The notes under the pieces are model-generated. The model ran no database searches. It saw nothing but the letters and a program-made list of their open reading frames with translations, and was not told the origin of the DNA. From Labyrinthula sp. Ha (taxonomy: Eukaryota > Sar > Bigyra > Labyrinthulida > Labyrinthulaceae): 64,000 nt of DNA. How positions within the stretch are numbered: position 1 is the first letter of the stretch; each line of letters opens with the position of its first letter. Shown one piece after another: positions 46,662 to 58,800 of the stretch. The stretch lies in NCBI GenBank assembly GCA_015227615.1, contig JAALGZ010000015.1, positions 335,001 to 399,000 on the forward strand, read 5' to 3'. The position numbers and the translations under genes were made by a program.

Positions 46662-49003
46662 GTTTTATTGTACTTTCGTTGTAAAGTGTATCTTACCTCG
46701 TTTTTTTGTCGTCTACACACCGGTGTGTTTTACTTTTTTTTTGGGCAATTATGGGATCGATATCTAATAATGATTATACTAGGAATATATGGGTAGACTA
46801 CATATTCGTAACGTTTAAGCGTGTACTAATTCTATAACTTTGTTCACATAACTACTCTACTTAACTATATTGGAGTCCATTGCGTAAAAACGTGTTCTAT
46901 TACTTAACTGGTACGATAAAATAGAAAAAACACAAAAAATGGATAAAGGAAGATAGAAGTACGCTACTAATTCTTGATCTTTTTCGCCCTTTCAGGTTTT
47001 CGTTGATAGAAAGATGCATTTTGTAGATAGTGTGGATATAAAAACAAATGTGTAGCCACGGAGAATAATAATATAATAGGTATAGAGTGTCAATAAATCT
47101 TCTTCTTGTGAGTAAAAGATGTTTTTTTGTTTCAGGGCTCAAACTTAACAATAGCGGACTATTATTCCTGTTTCATCGTTTTTGTTAGCGGTATATCGAG
47201 AAAAAATATCATGTACCGTTGATGCAAAATAACTAAGGTTCTCAAAACCACTATTCTTAATATTACAACAGTTGCCGCATAATCACTGGCACTTGAGCCA
47301 AACTTGTATGTCAAATACGCCATAGAGAGTCCAGAAGAAGTAATCAAATAACACTTCTCACTGAACATATTCCAATTTAAGGTTACAGAAGTTGCTACTA
47401 CTACAATGTCATAAGTTAACTAGACCTTGTTATTCTTCTGGTTCTCCGACTAACATCTTGACATTGCCTTTTCATACTGTTACTGTTGTTGTATTGTATT
47501 TTGGTTTGATTCGGTTATTGTAACCAGATTGGTTAATATCATCTGGTTATCGTGAAATGCAAGGTAATACCATCCTACTTAATGCATTGAAATAGTTTTA
47601 GTTTTTTAGCTTATGGTTGTTACTTATGGTTGCTGCGTAATTTTGCTTTATTTTATTCTAAGATATGTTCCGGGCCCCACTCATGGTCCTTCCAAGAAAG
47701 AAAAATATAGTTATTCTATATCTCCAGCAAGTTCTTCATCTCTAGCTACTAGACCTTCGAATGTGACATATTGCGTCTTGATCATAGACTGTTATGCAAA
47801 GTTTGGGCTAACCGTTACGTTTATTCTGTTCGTTCTTGTATAATTTAGTTTCCACAATGAACGGTTAATATAAAAAGCAGCGATATAGAAAGAGCTTAGT
47901 ATGAAACTGATTGCCAAAAACTAGTACCCCCTGGGTACCCTTTCAGATTAATAGGCATCCAATATCATTGAAAAAGAAACTCTTAGATTCTTGTTTCTTA
48001 GGTCAAACACTGAAAGTATTTCTGTGTAAACGGTTGGGAAAAAACCTGCATTATCAATTAGTAGCTTCCTCTGGATCTTGCCACTTTTAGCTTTGTATCA
48101 TTCTGGTATGGATGACTCCATCAAATGGCAGGTGTGTAACTACACCGTTAGATATGAGACAAGTTAATTTGATTCCCTGATACTCATTGCATTCAACAGT
48201 ACCCCAATAGATCCAGTCAACCAACACCTACAATATTGGGGGTGAAAAAAACTCTCACAAAGTCTCTAGTACGGATTTTAGATTCTATTTGCAGCGTAGA
48301 AACCTTCAGTGATTGTGATAAATAACCAAGCTTCTTCTAACTTCTTGAAAAACACGAATACAGCTCTAAATTCTTATCCTATCATAACATTCCTCATAAT
48401 ACCCCAAAACTGTAATAATATGCAACCAAAGTTGATGGCCTGATGTTAAGTATATTCTCGATAAGAATAAGCCAGCATAATCAAGGGATCAATATAAAAA
48501 TTTATCATGCATAGTTAACACTGCATTGGCGTATAAGTATCACATCTAGGGAATAGGGGCTTTGGTTTCAGTTGAAGTACGCTCTTCATATGTAACAGTT
48601 GTTCTATTGACAGTTAATGAACTAAAGTCATTTAATGTGTGAATATTTTTTAATAGACATCCTACAAATTAAAATACTTTCCAAAAGCTCCCAACTACGT
48701 CTTTATTATGGGATTAACAATTCAGTGTCTGTAATGAAAAAATAGAAAGTAGGAAATCAACGTAACATTTCTCCGCCGGAACACTTGGTGTTCTCTTCAC
48801 TACTGGGCTTGAATTTTAACTAATATAAAAGCTTTTTCTTTTTTATCATAACGTTTTGTTTAAAGCTTCAACTCATACTCCTTTCCAAATTTTAAATAAA
48901 AACTTTGATTCTAGAGACTTTGAAATACCTTAACTAGAGGCACTTCTTTTGAAAAGAAACGTGTTTGGGGTGTTTCATATATTTCAATATCTCAAATAGC
49001 ATT

Positions 49004-49094
49004 TGGGCCATATGGCCAATCATCAAATCGCCCAGATATTTTTTATACTTTTCGCGCTGAATAATAACCTTTTCTAAATGGGTCATATGACCCA
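49004..49094. repeat. Pair of CATATG-centred palindromes
   Basis: GGCCATATGGCC (49006-49017, 12 bp, with partly matching flanks) and TGGGTCATATGACCCA (49079-49094, 16 bp, perfect) lie about 73 bp apart and share the centre CATATG with G-rich left and C-rich right arms. They could be dimeric protein-binding sites or remains of a small repeat. No gene is near. Confidence 0.5.
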
Positions 49095-51129
49095 GAAATA
49101 TTCAGGGAATAAGTTTGTGCAGAATATGTTTCCGAGGATTGAGTATTATCAATAATGTTTCTACTGGAGCAAAGTATTGACGCGGAAAACCATGTGGAAT
49201 ACTCGGTCAAAACCTGAAATGATGCGCATGGTAATATCAAAACTGAATCATATTGGCAGGGGAAAATGTCAATATCTCTCAAGATAGATTCAAAAACCCC
49301 AAAGTTTGTTTAATATATCGTGATATTGTTAAGCGGAATCCTAACCTAAATCTTCAACCATTATTAACAAGTGCTGCGAATACCTCCAGTAAAATGATAC
49401 AAAGGAGAGGGAAATTTGAGATTGAAATCTTAGTATAAAGGGGGTAAAGTAGCATACAGTTTGCTAGATACCAAACCTCGGTATAGGTCTGCCTTAAAGA
49501 TTCCTTAACTTAGCTACACTAAACTAGCAACTGAGGAACCCCCACAGCACTTGATATCATACTTGGTTTCAACACTTTAATTGGAATTAACATATGTAAT
49601 ACATATGATTTATTTTTATTGCTCGGTCCTGATTCATTTAATAGTGTGAGGTAGACGACGTTAAATTCTATAGCTTAAGTTTTGCAAGGTTTACGCATTT
49701 TTGGTTCTCAAAATATATTTGTTCTTAACCAAAAGAGTATTTTAATGAATTAACTATTCTTAATTTTTTAACAGTCTCGCATAATTCTGACTTCGCAAAA
49801 AATCTGCTTAAGGTTAAGATTCTATTACTAAAGTTGATTTATATAACGACTCGCTGAGTGTCAAGTATTGACACGATAAATGGATATTGAATTGAAGTTG
49901 CTTTCTGACTGGGAAATTACCGCCATATTGAATACTTGTACCATATCTTATCAGTAATTTTCGCTAAAGGGGGGCTCTTTTTTCATATTTTCCAAAAGTT
50001 AAATACAGAAGTTTTAATAGTATGCTTTAACAGCACACCTTTCATTAATAGAAAAAGTATAGGTAAAGCATGTTGTTATATCAATGTGACTTAACTCGGT
50101 TTTCTTTAAATACTAGGCCACACAAATACATGTGAACAGGGAATTTTACATTTTTCTAAGCCATACTGAAATGTCTAACACAAGAAATTAACTTACATCT
50201 CAAAATATCAACCAACTAGACATTATTGTTTTTGGACCTCATTTATCATATTTCATTACAGTTCTAAACCTTATCAAATCCAATCGCCCCTAAGGTTGAC
50301 TTGGGAACCCATAACCCAATGCCCAAGCAGGAGTGAACAGAAAATAGACCAACCAAAAATACTTTTCCAAGTTTTGAAACATACAGTACAATCCAAGAAA
50401 ACCTTATTTATCACTGTCACGTCCAAATCAACTCTTAGGTTCTTGAAACAGCTGGTATATTTTGGAGGAGCTCTTCAATGTGTTGGTCAATCTAACACCG
50501 TCCCAAGATATAAGAGTAATGTTGCACATGTGATATGATTACAATACACATTTAGATGACATAGAACTAGATAAAGTTGCGAGAATAGATTTTAAACATA
50601 GGCAATATGAATACGAAGTTGTTAGAAACCATAAACAAGAAAATGTCTATTTGAAGTCGGTACAGCGCTACAGAGTGTCGCCAATTTTAAGAATATACCA
50701 TCTGAAATATTATTGAGGGTTATCTCGAGATACAATATTTGGGAAAAACGGGGGTTAACGAATTATTTAAGTAAATGAAATTTTGAATATGTTTTTATGT
50801 ATATTAAGGCGTCCTAAAACAGCATATAGTGACCTCGGTCTTGTTTCTCTCGCATACTACAAAATAACTGAAAAGTGTGTTTTAGATCCTTATCTAAACC
50901 CCAAGCTTAAAAACAACAATTTACAGTCACATTATATGAACCTGGTTTAAGAATTCCTCTATATCCCAACTACACCATATTTTTTTCTATTCAAATAAAA
51001 ATGCATCACATACTTATTTATACTACATGAGTAACAACGTGATTAGACGACAATTAGCATGAACGGTTCCACTTATTTCATTTATCCTTAACCTATTCCT
51101 ACCGTTTTATTATTAGTTACTTCTGAGTT

Positions 51130-51480
51130 TGATGCTGGATTCTCAAAATAATTTAATGGTTTGCTTTTGGTATAGCTTCTGAATATGTTGGGGTCAAGTA
51201 ATCAGCGAGGGTTTTTGTCATACTATGCTTGTCAGTTGGATTCACCTTGGCTTCATTGTTTTTTTAATTCAAAATTTTTCTTAGATTGTTAAAGTATTCT
51301 AAATTACCCACCTCATTTAAGAAGCCTTGTAATTCTGTGTAAGATTTCTTTTATCACCTTTTGAGTTATTTTAGAGAGTTTTCAAACTCGTGAGTTGCTC
51401 GCTTAATTTGTTAGATGTATTTGATTATCATAATTGTAGTCGTGGTGGGGGATATCATGGACAAATTTCTTAGCTCTCTT
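51130..51480 (-). mobile_element. Fossil of a Ty3/gypsy-like retrotransposon (reverse transcriptase end)
   Basis: One minus-strand frame reads like the end of a Ty3-type reverse transcriptase: a block KKSYTELQGFLNEVG matching the usual Y/F-x-E-L-R-x-F-L-G pattern, followed after about 30 residues by PTDKHSMTKTLADYLTP, which fits the EH-x2-AF-x2-LK-x2-LT pattern before RNase H. The copy is broken, with about half a dozen breaks in this stretch, and must be old. No LTRs were found. The element may extend toward 54.4 kb on the same strand. Confidence 0.45.
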
Positions 51481-54149
51481 CGAGCTGTGGCATTTTAAAC
51501 GTTTCTTGTTGGATGTAATGACTACCTTTCCAACAAAGTTAGTTATCTCGGAGTAGCTAATTTTTCTTGAATTCTAGGTAAAATGTGTTTTCTTCTATTC
51601 TTATTTGGATCTTCTTTAAACTCTGAGTGGATGTGCTTAGTTGGGCTTGAGTTGAACAACTTTACAGTCCACTGGTTATTTCATTGTTTTTGGAATTATT
51701 CTTTTTGCTATACAAAATACGAGTACATTTGAAAGAGGTGTTCATCTAGATATATATTTTTTAAAAGGTTATCATCGTTGGTTGAGGTTACTCTTAGAGT
51801 CCTGTGAAGTTGATCTATTGTGCGCTATATAAAGAAGTATATCATTGGGATATCTTGGTTGATTTCTTACTTTAAGCTAAATTTTACACTTTTCTCGCGT
51901 TGTTTAAATATGTACAACAAAATTTACTTAAATTGAATAAATAAATAAATGGAGAATATATTTATCTTATTCTTGCCGCCCTTCATCATAAATAAGAACT
52001 TTCCCAGCATTTTTCATGAGACATTGTAGAGTGTATACCTTGTCTCGTCCATATTTCAGCTGAATTTATCTGTCTGTTTAAAGATTTTGTTAACAGTTTC
52101 CATACGAATGAGAGACAATTAGTAGGGTATATTATTATTTAAATAATTTTTTATTGGTTGTGAATTTCATATATACAGTGTGGTTATCTTATAGTTGAAA
52201 AAAAATAATTTTAAAAACTGAAAGCATGATAAGAAAAAAGGTATAACTGGTTACCACCCCATATAAAAGTTGAACTGTTCATCCATAGTGTCTAAAGTCA
52301 TATAAACTGTAATTTCTAGAGCGGATTGTACAGCATCATAGTTTAATCCTATATTACTAAGTCAGAGCCTTAAGAATCCCTTTGTACTTTGAAATATTTG
52401 AAAATATTAGCTAAATGCATTTTATTTGTACTTGTCGTGAAAAATACCATTAGATTAAGATAAGAAAGCTTCATCACAAACCTATGATAAGCCGTCATAA
52501 ATTTGCTTAGCTGAGCTTTTCTCGGTCATTATATTCTTCATGGGAATCAATCAAGCTCCGATATATTCTATTTTTAATCCTTTCAGTCCCTCGTAAAAAT
52601 TTCCCAAATATTACTTGCCATAGGCTTATTCTTATAGTATAAAAATTGACACTACCTAGAGACAAATCTTCATCCAAACCTACATCACGATTTACGTACA
52701 AATATTATTTTGTTTTAGACCCTATCTGCTTAGAATATTCAAATTTTCAAAATAATGCTTGTAAGTTGAAATGAGAGTTTTTTCAGTGATGATTCAATAT
52801 CTAGTCCCAATTTTTTTATACATGAAGAAGCTGATGGATTAAAAATTCTGCTAACAGTTAAGAATCATAAAGATTGCGTATTAATTTACATCTCTGACAA
52901 GTTATATACACATTTTCTCATCAATAGATTTTTACAAGTTTTCCCAACTCCGGATTCATAGGGTATGGGTTTCGTTACTTTAGTAACTTTGTATTTTGAA
53001 ACATGTTGTGTAGCTTCATGCAAGGTTATTTTATTGTTTTCTTCCCGTCCAGATTATACAATATCTGTATTGAGGTTTTAAACATATTTTGCAGGTGTTT
53101 ACATGCCGAGTTGAGGGTATTTCATTGCTCTTACGTTAATTCTTCTGTTCTTATCAATTCTCCCAATGTAAGTTCAACTTTCATTAATCATTGCCATCAG
53201 TTTTCATAAGAAAAGTATTGTTGACCAGATTTATCGTGTCTAGGCAACATACACGAATAATAAGCTGCATTGTCTTCAATATTAGATATTATCGGCCATA
53301 AACCTATAAATGACAGGATATCAATTGACTTCACAGTGTGCAAGAAACTTAATTCTTGAAAGATCTTTCTTGAGATATTAATGAAAACTGTTTCATTTTG
53401 AAATAGCACTTTTAAAAAATACTATATTTCTATTTATTTTTTGCCCTTCAAAAAGGTAACCCATAATATCTTTAAAACCTTCAATAGTAATAATTCCAAA
53501 AAATGCTTTGAATACGAAGTCATAGAAAACCCATGTGTAAACCTTTCTAGTATTTATCCATCAAGAGTAGGGACTGTTATCAACATGATTGATTCAATTG
53601 AAATTACCAAAGGTTTCTATTTTCTATTGTTTGGTACCTTTTCTCTAAGAATTTCTTTTATACATACCATCGTAGAAGTTGAACGATAATCTATGTATGG
53701 GCCTTGCAGCTACAAATTTAAGTATTACAATATTAATTTTTTTCAATGTTACTTGCGCAGGAGAGGGACAACTCGGATATGAAAACATTTGTGAGAAGAA
53801 AAATTCATGGAAAACAGTTTTTGCGGACAATTTATTTTAATTTGTTCAATCTGCCGTTGACCATGCCTAATGGTTAAGGTTCATATACAAGTTTGGACAA
53901 AGCGTCGAAGGGTGAGTAAGAGTACCTATGGTAAGTTCACTGTGGCAATATTTACATCGATATAGCTAAAATACAAAAACACCATCTTTTGGAATAATAC
54001 TAGGTGAAAATAGCATAATAAAATTTGTTATTGTCGTGTTATCTATTCTAAATTATATCTGAGGCTGTTGACAACATTTCAATTGTAAGGTATCATGTCT
54101 TATCTAAGGCCCATTTTCTGCATCAATACTGTTTCATAACTTCCATTCA

Positions 54150-54400
54150 ATTTATTCAATTTTCCGCTTACAGACCACCCTCTGGTTGATCCGTATCTTC
54201 TTACATTTACTCCTTAGCGCTAAGATTTTTTCTTGCTTTCTCTATTACGGTTTGATTAAGTTCAGTACTTGGCTTAGCACATTGAAGCCATTCTTCTAAT
54301 CTCCACTTTTCTTTTCAAGATTTTATTATCATAAGAAGATACCATTAGCAAACCTTGTTGTTTATTTTCTCTATTTCAGTTTTTGTGTTTTATATAAACT
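54150..54400 (-). mobile_element. Fossil coding fragment, probably part of an old retroelement
   Basis: A highly charged, protein-like minus-strand frame (for example LEEWLQCAKPSTELNQTVIE) lies upstream, in the same orientation, of the Ty3-like fragment at 51.1-51.5 kb. It could be its Gag region, but no zinc knuckle or capsid motif is seen. It is broken, with a handful of breaks. Confidence 0.3.
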
Positions 54401-55846
54401 AAGCCAAGATATTTTCATTGAAATACAGTGAATCAAAACGCTTGGGGTGGTATTTAGGCATTATTCAACACTAACAAAATATTGTGTACCAAACTCAAAT
54501 CAACGTAAGGTCTGTAGTCACTCTGTTTTTTTCCATTGTTGAGAAACTTAGCTGTTTTTATGTATCTTCTAAGTTTACCTTCAAGAAAATATATGGTTTC
54601 TTAGTTTTCTCTGATGTCATTTGTTATCTTGCGTTGTTTGCGTAAGTGTTTTGATCTCTACTTTATTCACACATGTTTGCCACGAAGCTAGACACTGCCC
54701 AATGAAAGGCTATTAACCAAAGCATTTCACCTATTTAATATACTTTAAATATGTTTCGATTAATGAAAAGAATAGTTATGGTGGAATTATAATTTCGAAA
54801 TCCATTGCAGCAATCATATGAATCAATGTTACTTTTATGAATGGTAAGAATTCAACAATTGCCTTAAACGTTAGAGCGAGTACGCAGACAAATGATCAAT
54901 AAAGCCATCAGAATAGGCCCAAAAGCTGAAACAAATTATCTGTCATTTTCTTGCTTAATTCAGTTCCTGCATAGAGTATTATTTCCATTTGAGATATTAT
55001 ACCTCACAGTGCACTCAAGTTATGGAAATAATTTAATAATTAATCTAACATTGAAGCACTTTTTAAGCTTTTTTCGCTATATATATTTGATTCACCAATT
55101 TCTTTGGCAACAAACTTTCGGGTATCAATTAAGCTACTTTTCCTTCTCCTAGTTCCATATGATTTCATAATTTAGTGTGTTTGAAGCCCTTAAATATTCT
55201 CCCAACTATATACCAATTAAGCAGTCCAAAATTATGTAAGACGTTAACAACTAGCACCTTGATAATCTATAACTATCAATCTTATTATGCTAATAGCTTA
55301 ACACTACTCAATAAAGCTTAGAAACCCTTGTATTTTCAAGATAAGATCTTTTTTTTTTATCTCTTGTTGTCAAAAAAAAAATAGATGTCAGCACTTTTGC
55401 ACGGCTGATTACGAATTCAAGTTATCTCGGCTGCTTTACAAATTCTGATCCTTGATAGGTGCAAAATTCACAGCTGCAACCTAGGGGTCCCTGGTCGGAA
55501 GTGAAGCGACTCGCGATTATTAATGACTCATTTTTTGTTACGTGAACCACTCAAAGCATATTTTAACTCATTTGACACGAGATTTAATATGGATTTGTTG
55601 CAGAATATAAAACAATTTGAGTTAATACTTAGTTTGAGGTGAGTCAAATTGGTCACCTATCTCTATTTTGAATACACTGTTAAGTCTCGTGTATAGAACT
55701 AGCATTGGGAACGGATATATCAAAATACCCAAAGACTTAATTTGGTGAAATTAATTGTTTAATCAACGAAAATATCGGCAGTTACAAAAACAAGGAAAAC
55801 ATTTATAAGAGGAAATAGTTCCAATACGCGTAATTCATTATTGATC

Positions 55847-58800
55847 ATGTGTCGTGTTTTTGAGGTTAGGGCTGTGTCTGAGGTCGCTAAAATACTAGAG
55901 GAAAGCAGCGACACGTTCTGTTTAACTTTTACACCCGCCTTTAAGTTTACGAAAAACAATGTTGCAAAATTATCCAAGGTGTTGGCAAATGGAGAAGTTG
56001 CGTTTCTTAAAAAGATTAAGCTGACAGAGAATAATTTGAAATCTGAGTATTTATCGTATTTATTAGTTCCTTTGGACTCAACCCCGTTGCAAGAAATAGA
56101 TTTTGGTCTCAACATACTTGATGAGAAGGCGAACGTAGTGGTGTTAGATTTCTTAGCCAAAAACAGTCGGGTTAAAATCATTACGTCCTCAACCTTTATT
56201 TTCTCTCCTCGCGTGCAATTTTGCTTGCAACGAAATCGGTTCTTGAAACGAGAACTGGATTTGGTATCAGGTAAGCCCACCTGGCAGTGGTCGGAAGAGT
56301 TTTGGGATTTTGCGGATGATGAGAATTTTTTTTCTTTATGCCTTGCTGCTATGAAGGTTAATGCACTTCTTTTGCCAACAGATGAAGAAACTATTTTGGA
56401 TTTGATTAACACAAAAGGTCCTGAAAATAATAAGATATCTATTCGAGAAATGTTTCATCTTAGGATGGAAATCCGTGATAAAGTAGGAATACTAAAATTG
56501 GCTCGTTTATTGCTCAAACTAGAAGTTATTAGTGCAAACTATTTTTCTTCAGAGGAAGGGACAGTTTTTGTCAAACAACTAATGTTTTTGCAGATGCCTT
56601 TTAAGGATTTTGCAAAGTGTTTGGCCGTGCTTTCCGAGAACTTTAACATACCAACTGAAGCAAAGCAAGAGATAATGACAACTCAGCTGAACAATACACA
56701 AGGAGATACCAAAAGGCTTTACAAAGATTTGAATATATTCCTTGGACGGAGGTGGCACGAGTTTCTTGACGAAGAAAACAGAAGGTGGCTTCCAATTTGG
56801 ATTTTGAATGGTGCACAAAATCCCTTCAACAAATATGTAAATGATAAGCAAAACTCTATTAGAGGTTCGAGACCTGAAGGACTTACGAAAATTAGAAACT
56901 TACCTGCTCGACAAAGATTTACTAGTAAGAGTCATAACTTTCACAAATTCACGAACAAAATGTTTAGTACGGTAAATGATGTCTTGCTCCCTAAAAGGTA
57001 CAGTACAATAAGCTTCTCAAAATTTAGTACAGCAAACTCCGAATCTAGCTCTCAAACGAGGAATAACCTTCGTAAATTGCAGTTGGAAGTTCAGTCTTCC
57101 CATTTCGACTCTTGGCACTATGCCCAGCTGCTTGTTTTATTGAAACAACACTCATTGATACATTATATTCCAGACAAAACGGAATCTGGCTTATCACCAG
57201 TTGAACTTTGTCTCGCGCTGGCCCAGCAAGGTGACCGGCGAATTTATGACTCTTGCCATTTGTTAGAGAGTCATATGAAAAAAGTAAGGTTAAGGAGCAA
57301 TTCTGGAAGTTTGCAACGGCGGCGGGGTCTCAAGAACTTCAGCATTCGGAAAACTGAAATAGGAAAAATTGAGAAAAAAAACCTGGCATATATTGAACAT
57401 TTATTATCTTGTAAAGCAATGACCCCAAAATTATTAGACAAATTTTTGAAAGGAATGAAAACTGAGACAAAACCGACACGACGGTTTTTTGAAAACGGAG
57501 AAACTGTGTTTGAGAAGGTTCTAATCTTGGATTTAGATCAAGATGTGGTGGCGGAGATGTTTGGTGTGCTTATCTTACATGGCTTTGACATTTCCCTCAG
57601 AAACCTTAAAGGGCAGAACTTTCTTGCTCTTCTATTTAACAAAGACTATCTCATTGATGATTTTGTATGTTATTGCAAGTTATACTGCAAGATCCTTACT
57701 AACATACCACCAGACTGCCGCAGCTTTGAGCATCTCACTCAGAATGGTGAATTCCTTTCCTGCTTGCTAGAGCTCTGTTGTGGCTACGTTGGCAACAAAA
57801 TATGCGAAAATGATGCTGAGTTCGGGATCCAACTAGTACTTGAACAGTTAACTCGCTACAAGGTGCACATTCGACAGCTCAGAGATGGAAGCTGGATTAG
57901 TTACTTGTATCGACTAATTGAGCAAGATCCTATTCAAAACGTTTTTGTGGCTAGATTATATACAATTATGAGCGAGTCAAAGAACGAATTTCTCATAGCA
58001 GAACGGTTGCTTCCTGAGACACACCTACTTGTGGAGCTTCTTCTTCAACATGTAAACCTTAAAACAGCAGAGGCACTGAAAATACTGTTAGCTGCCGGGT
58101 ACAATCGTTGCTTTGTAAACTTAGACCGCAATTTCGTTGCAACTTTTGCTGAAGCAGATGTGGAAAATGCAACTATTAAAAGTTACATCGAGGTGGTTAA
58201 CGTGATTTCCGACTCTTTTAAAGGTAAAGGTTTGAAGCTTTTACGGCTGTATCAAGATAAAATTGTTGAGAGGTTGTTTGAGCTTTGGCATAGGAAAAAG
58301 GGTGTACCTTTAGAATTTGTCAATGCCCTTGATGTTCTCTTTTCTGGAAAACTGACATTTAGTTTAGATGGATTAGATTCAGACGGAATTTTATTTCGAA
58401 CACGCCTATTGAACTCTAATATAGATCTAGTGCAGCAATGGGTACTGACTCACGCTACACCTGACAAGAGATATAAAATTGAGGAAGGTGCTCCAATCCA
58501 CTTATCAGAAAGTTGTAAGGTTGTCGTTGCTTGGGATGAGACGGAAAGAAAAAATAAAGTGCTGAAGTTGATCAAGAGCGAGTACTGCTTCGAGAATGAA
58601 AAGAAGCTTCGTACCAGTCTAAGGCGAAGAAAAAAGGAATATGAGAAATACATTTTAGAGAGCGACTTAAAAATTCAGGAAAACTATAAAAGGCTCGCAG
58701 GGAGGAAGAGGACTGTGTACGAAGAATTTCCTTTCTATGCTGTGATGGAACGAGGGGATCGAACTCTTTTTGATATAATGAACCGTGAAGGAATTACTGG

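Larger units (their letters stand above)
46662..55846. other. Long AT-rich stretch with decayed mobile elements
   Basis: 9.2 kb without an intact gene. Protein-like traces on the minus strand occur at 51130-51480 (Ty3-type reverse transcriptase fragment) and 54150-54400, listed separately. Two related palindromes lie at 49004-49094. Other ORFs of 60-85 codons look random. Confidence 0.5.

Noticed and set aside
47613-47843. 76-aa ORF with hydrophobic segments at both ends
   Set aside because: No conserved motif, and the base composition matches the surrounding noncoding DNA.
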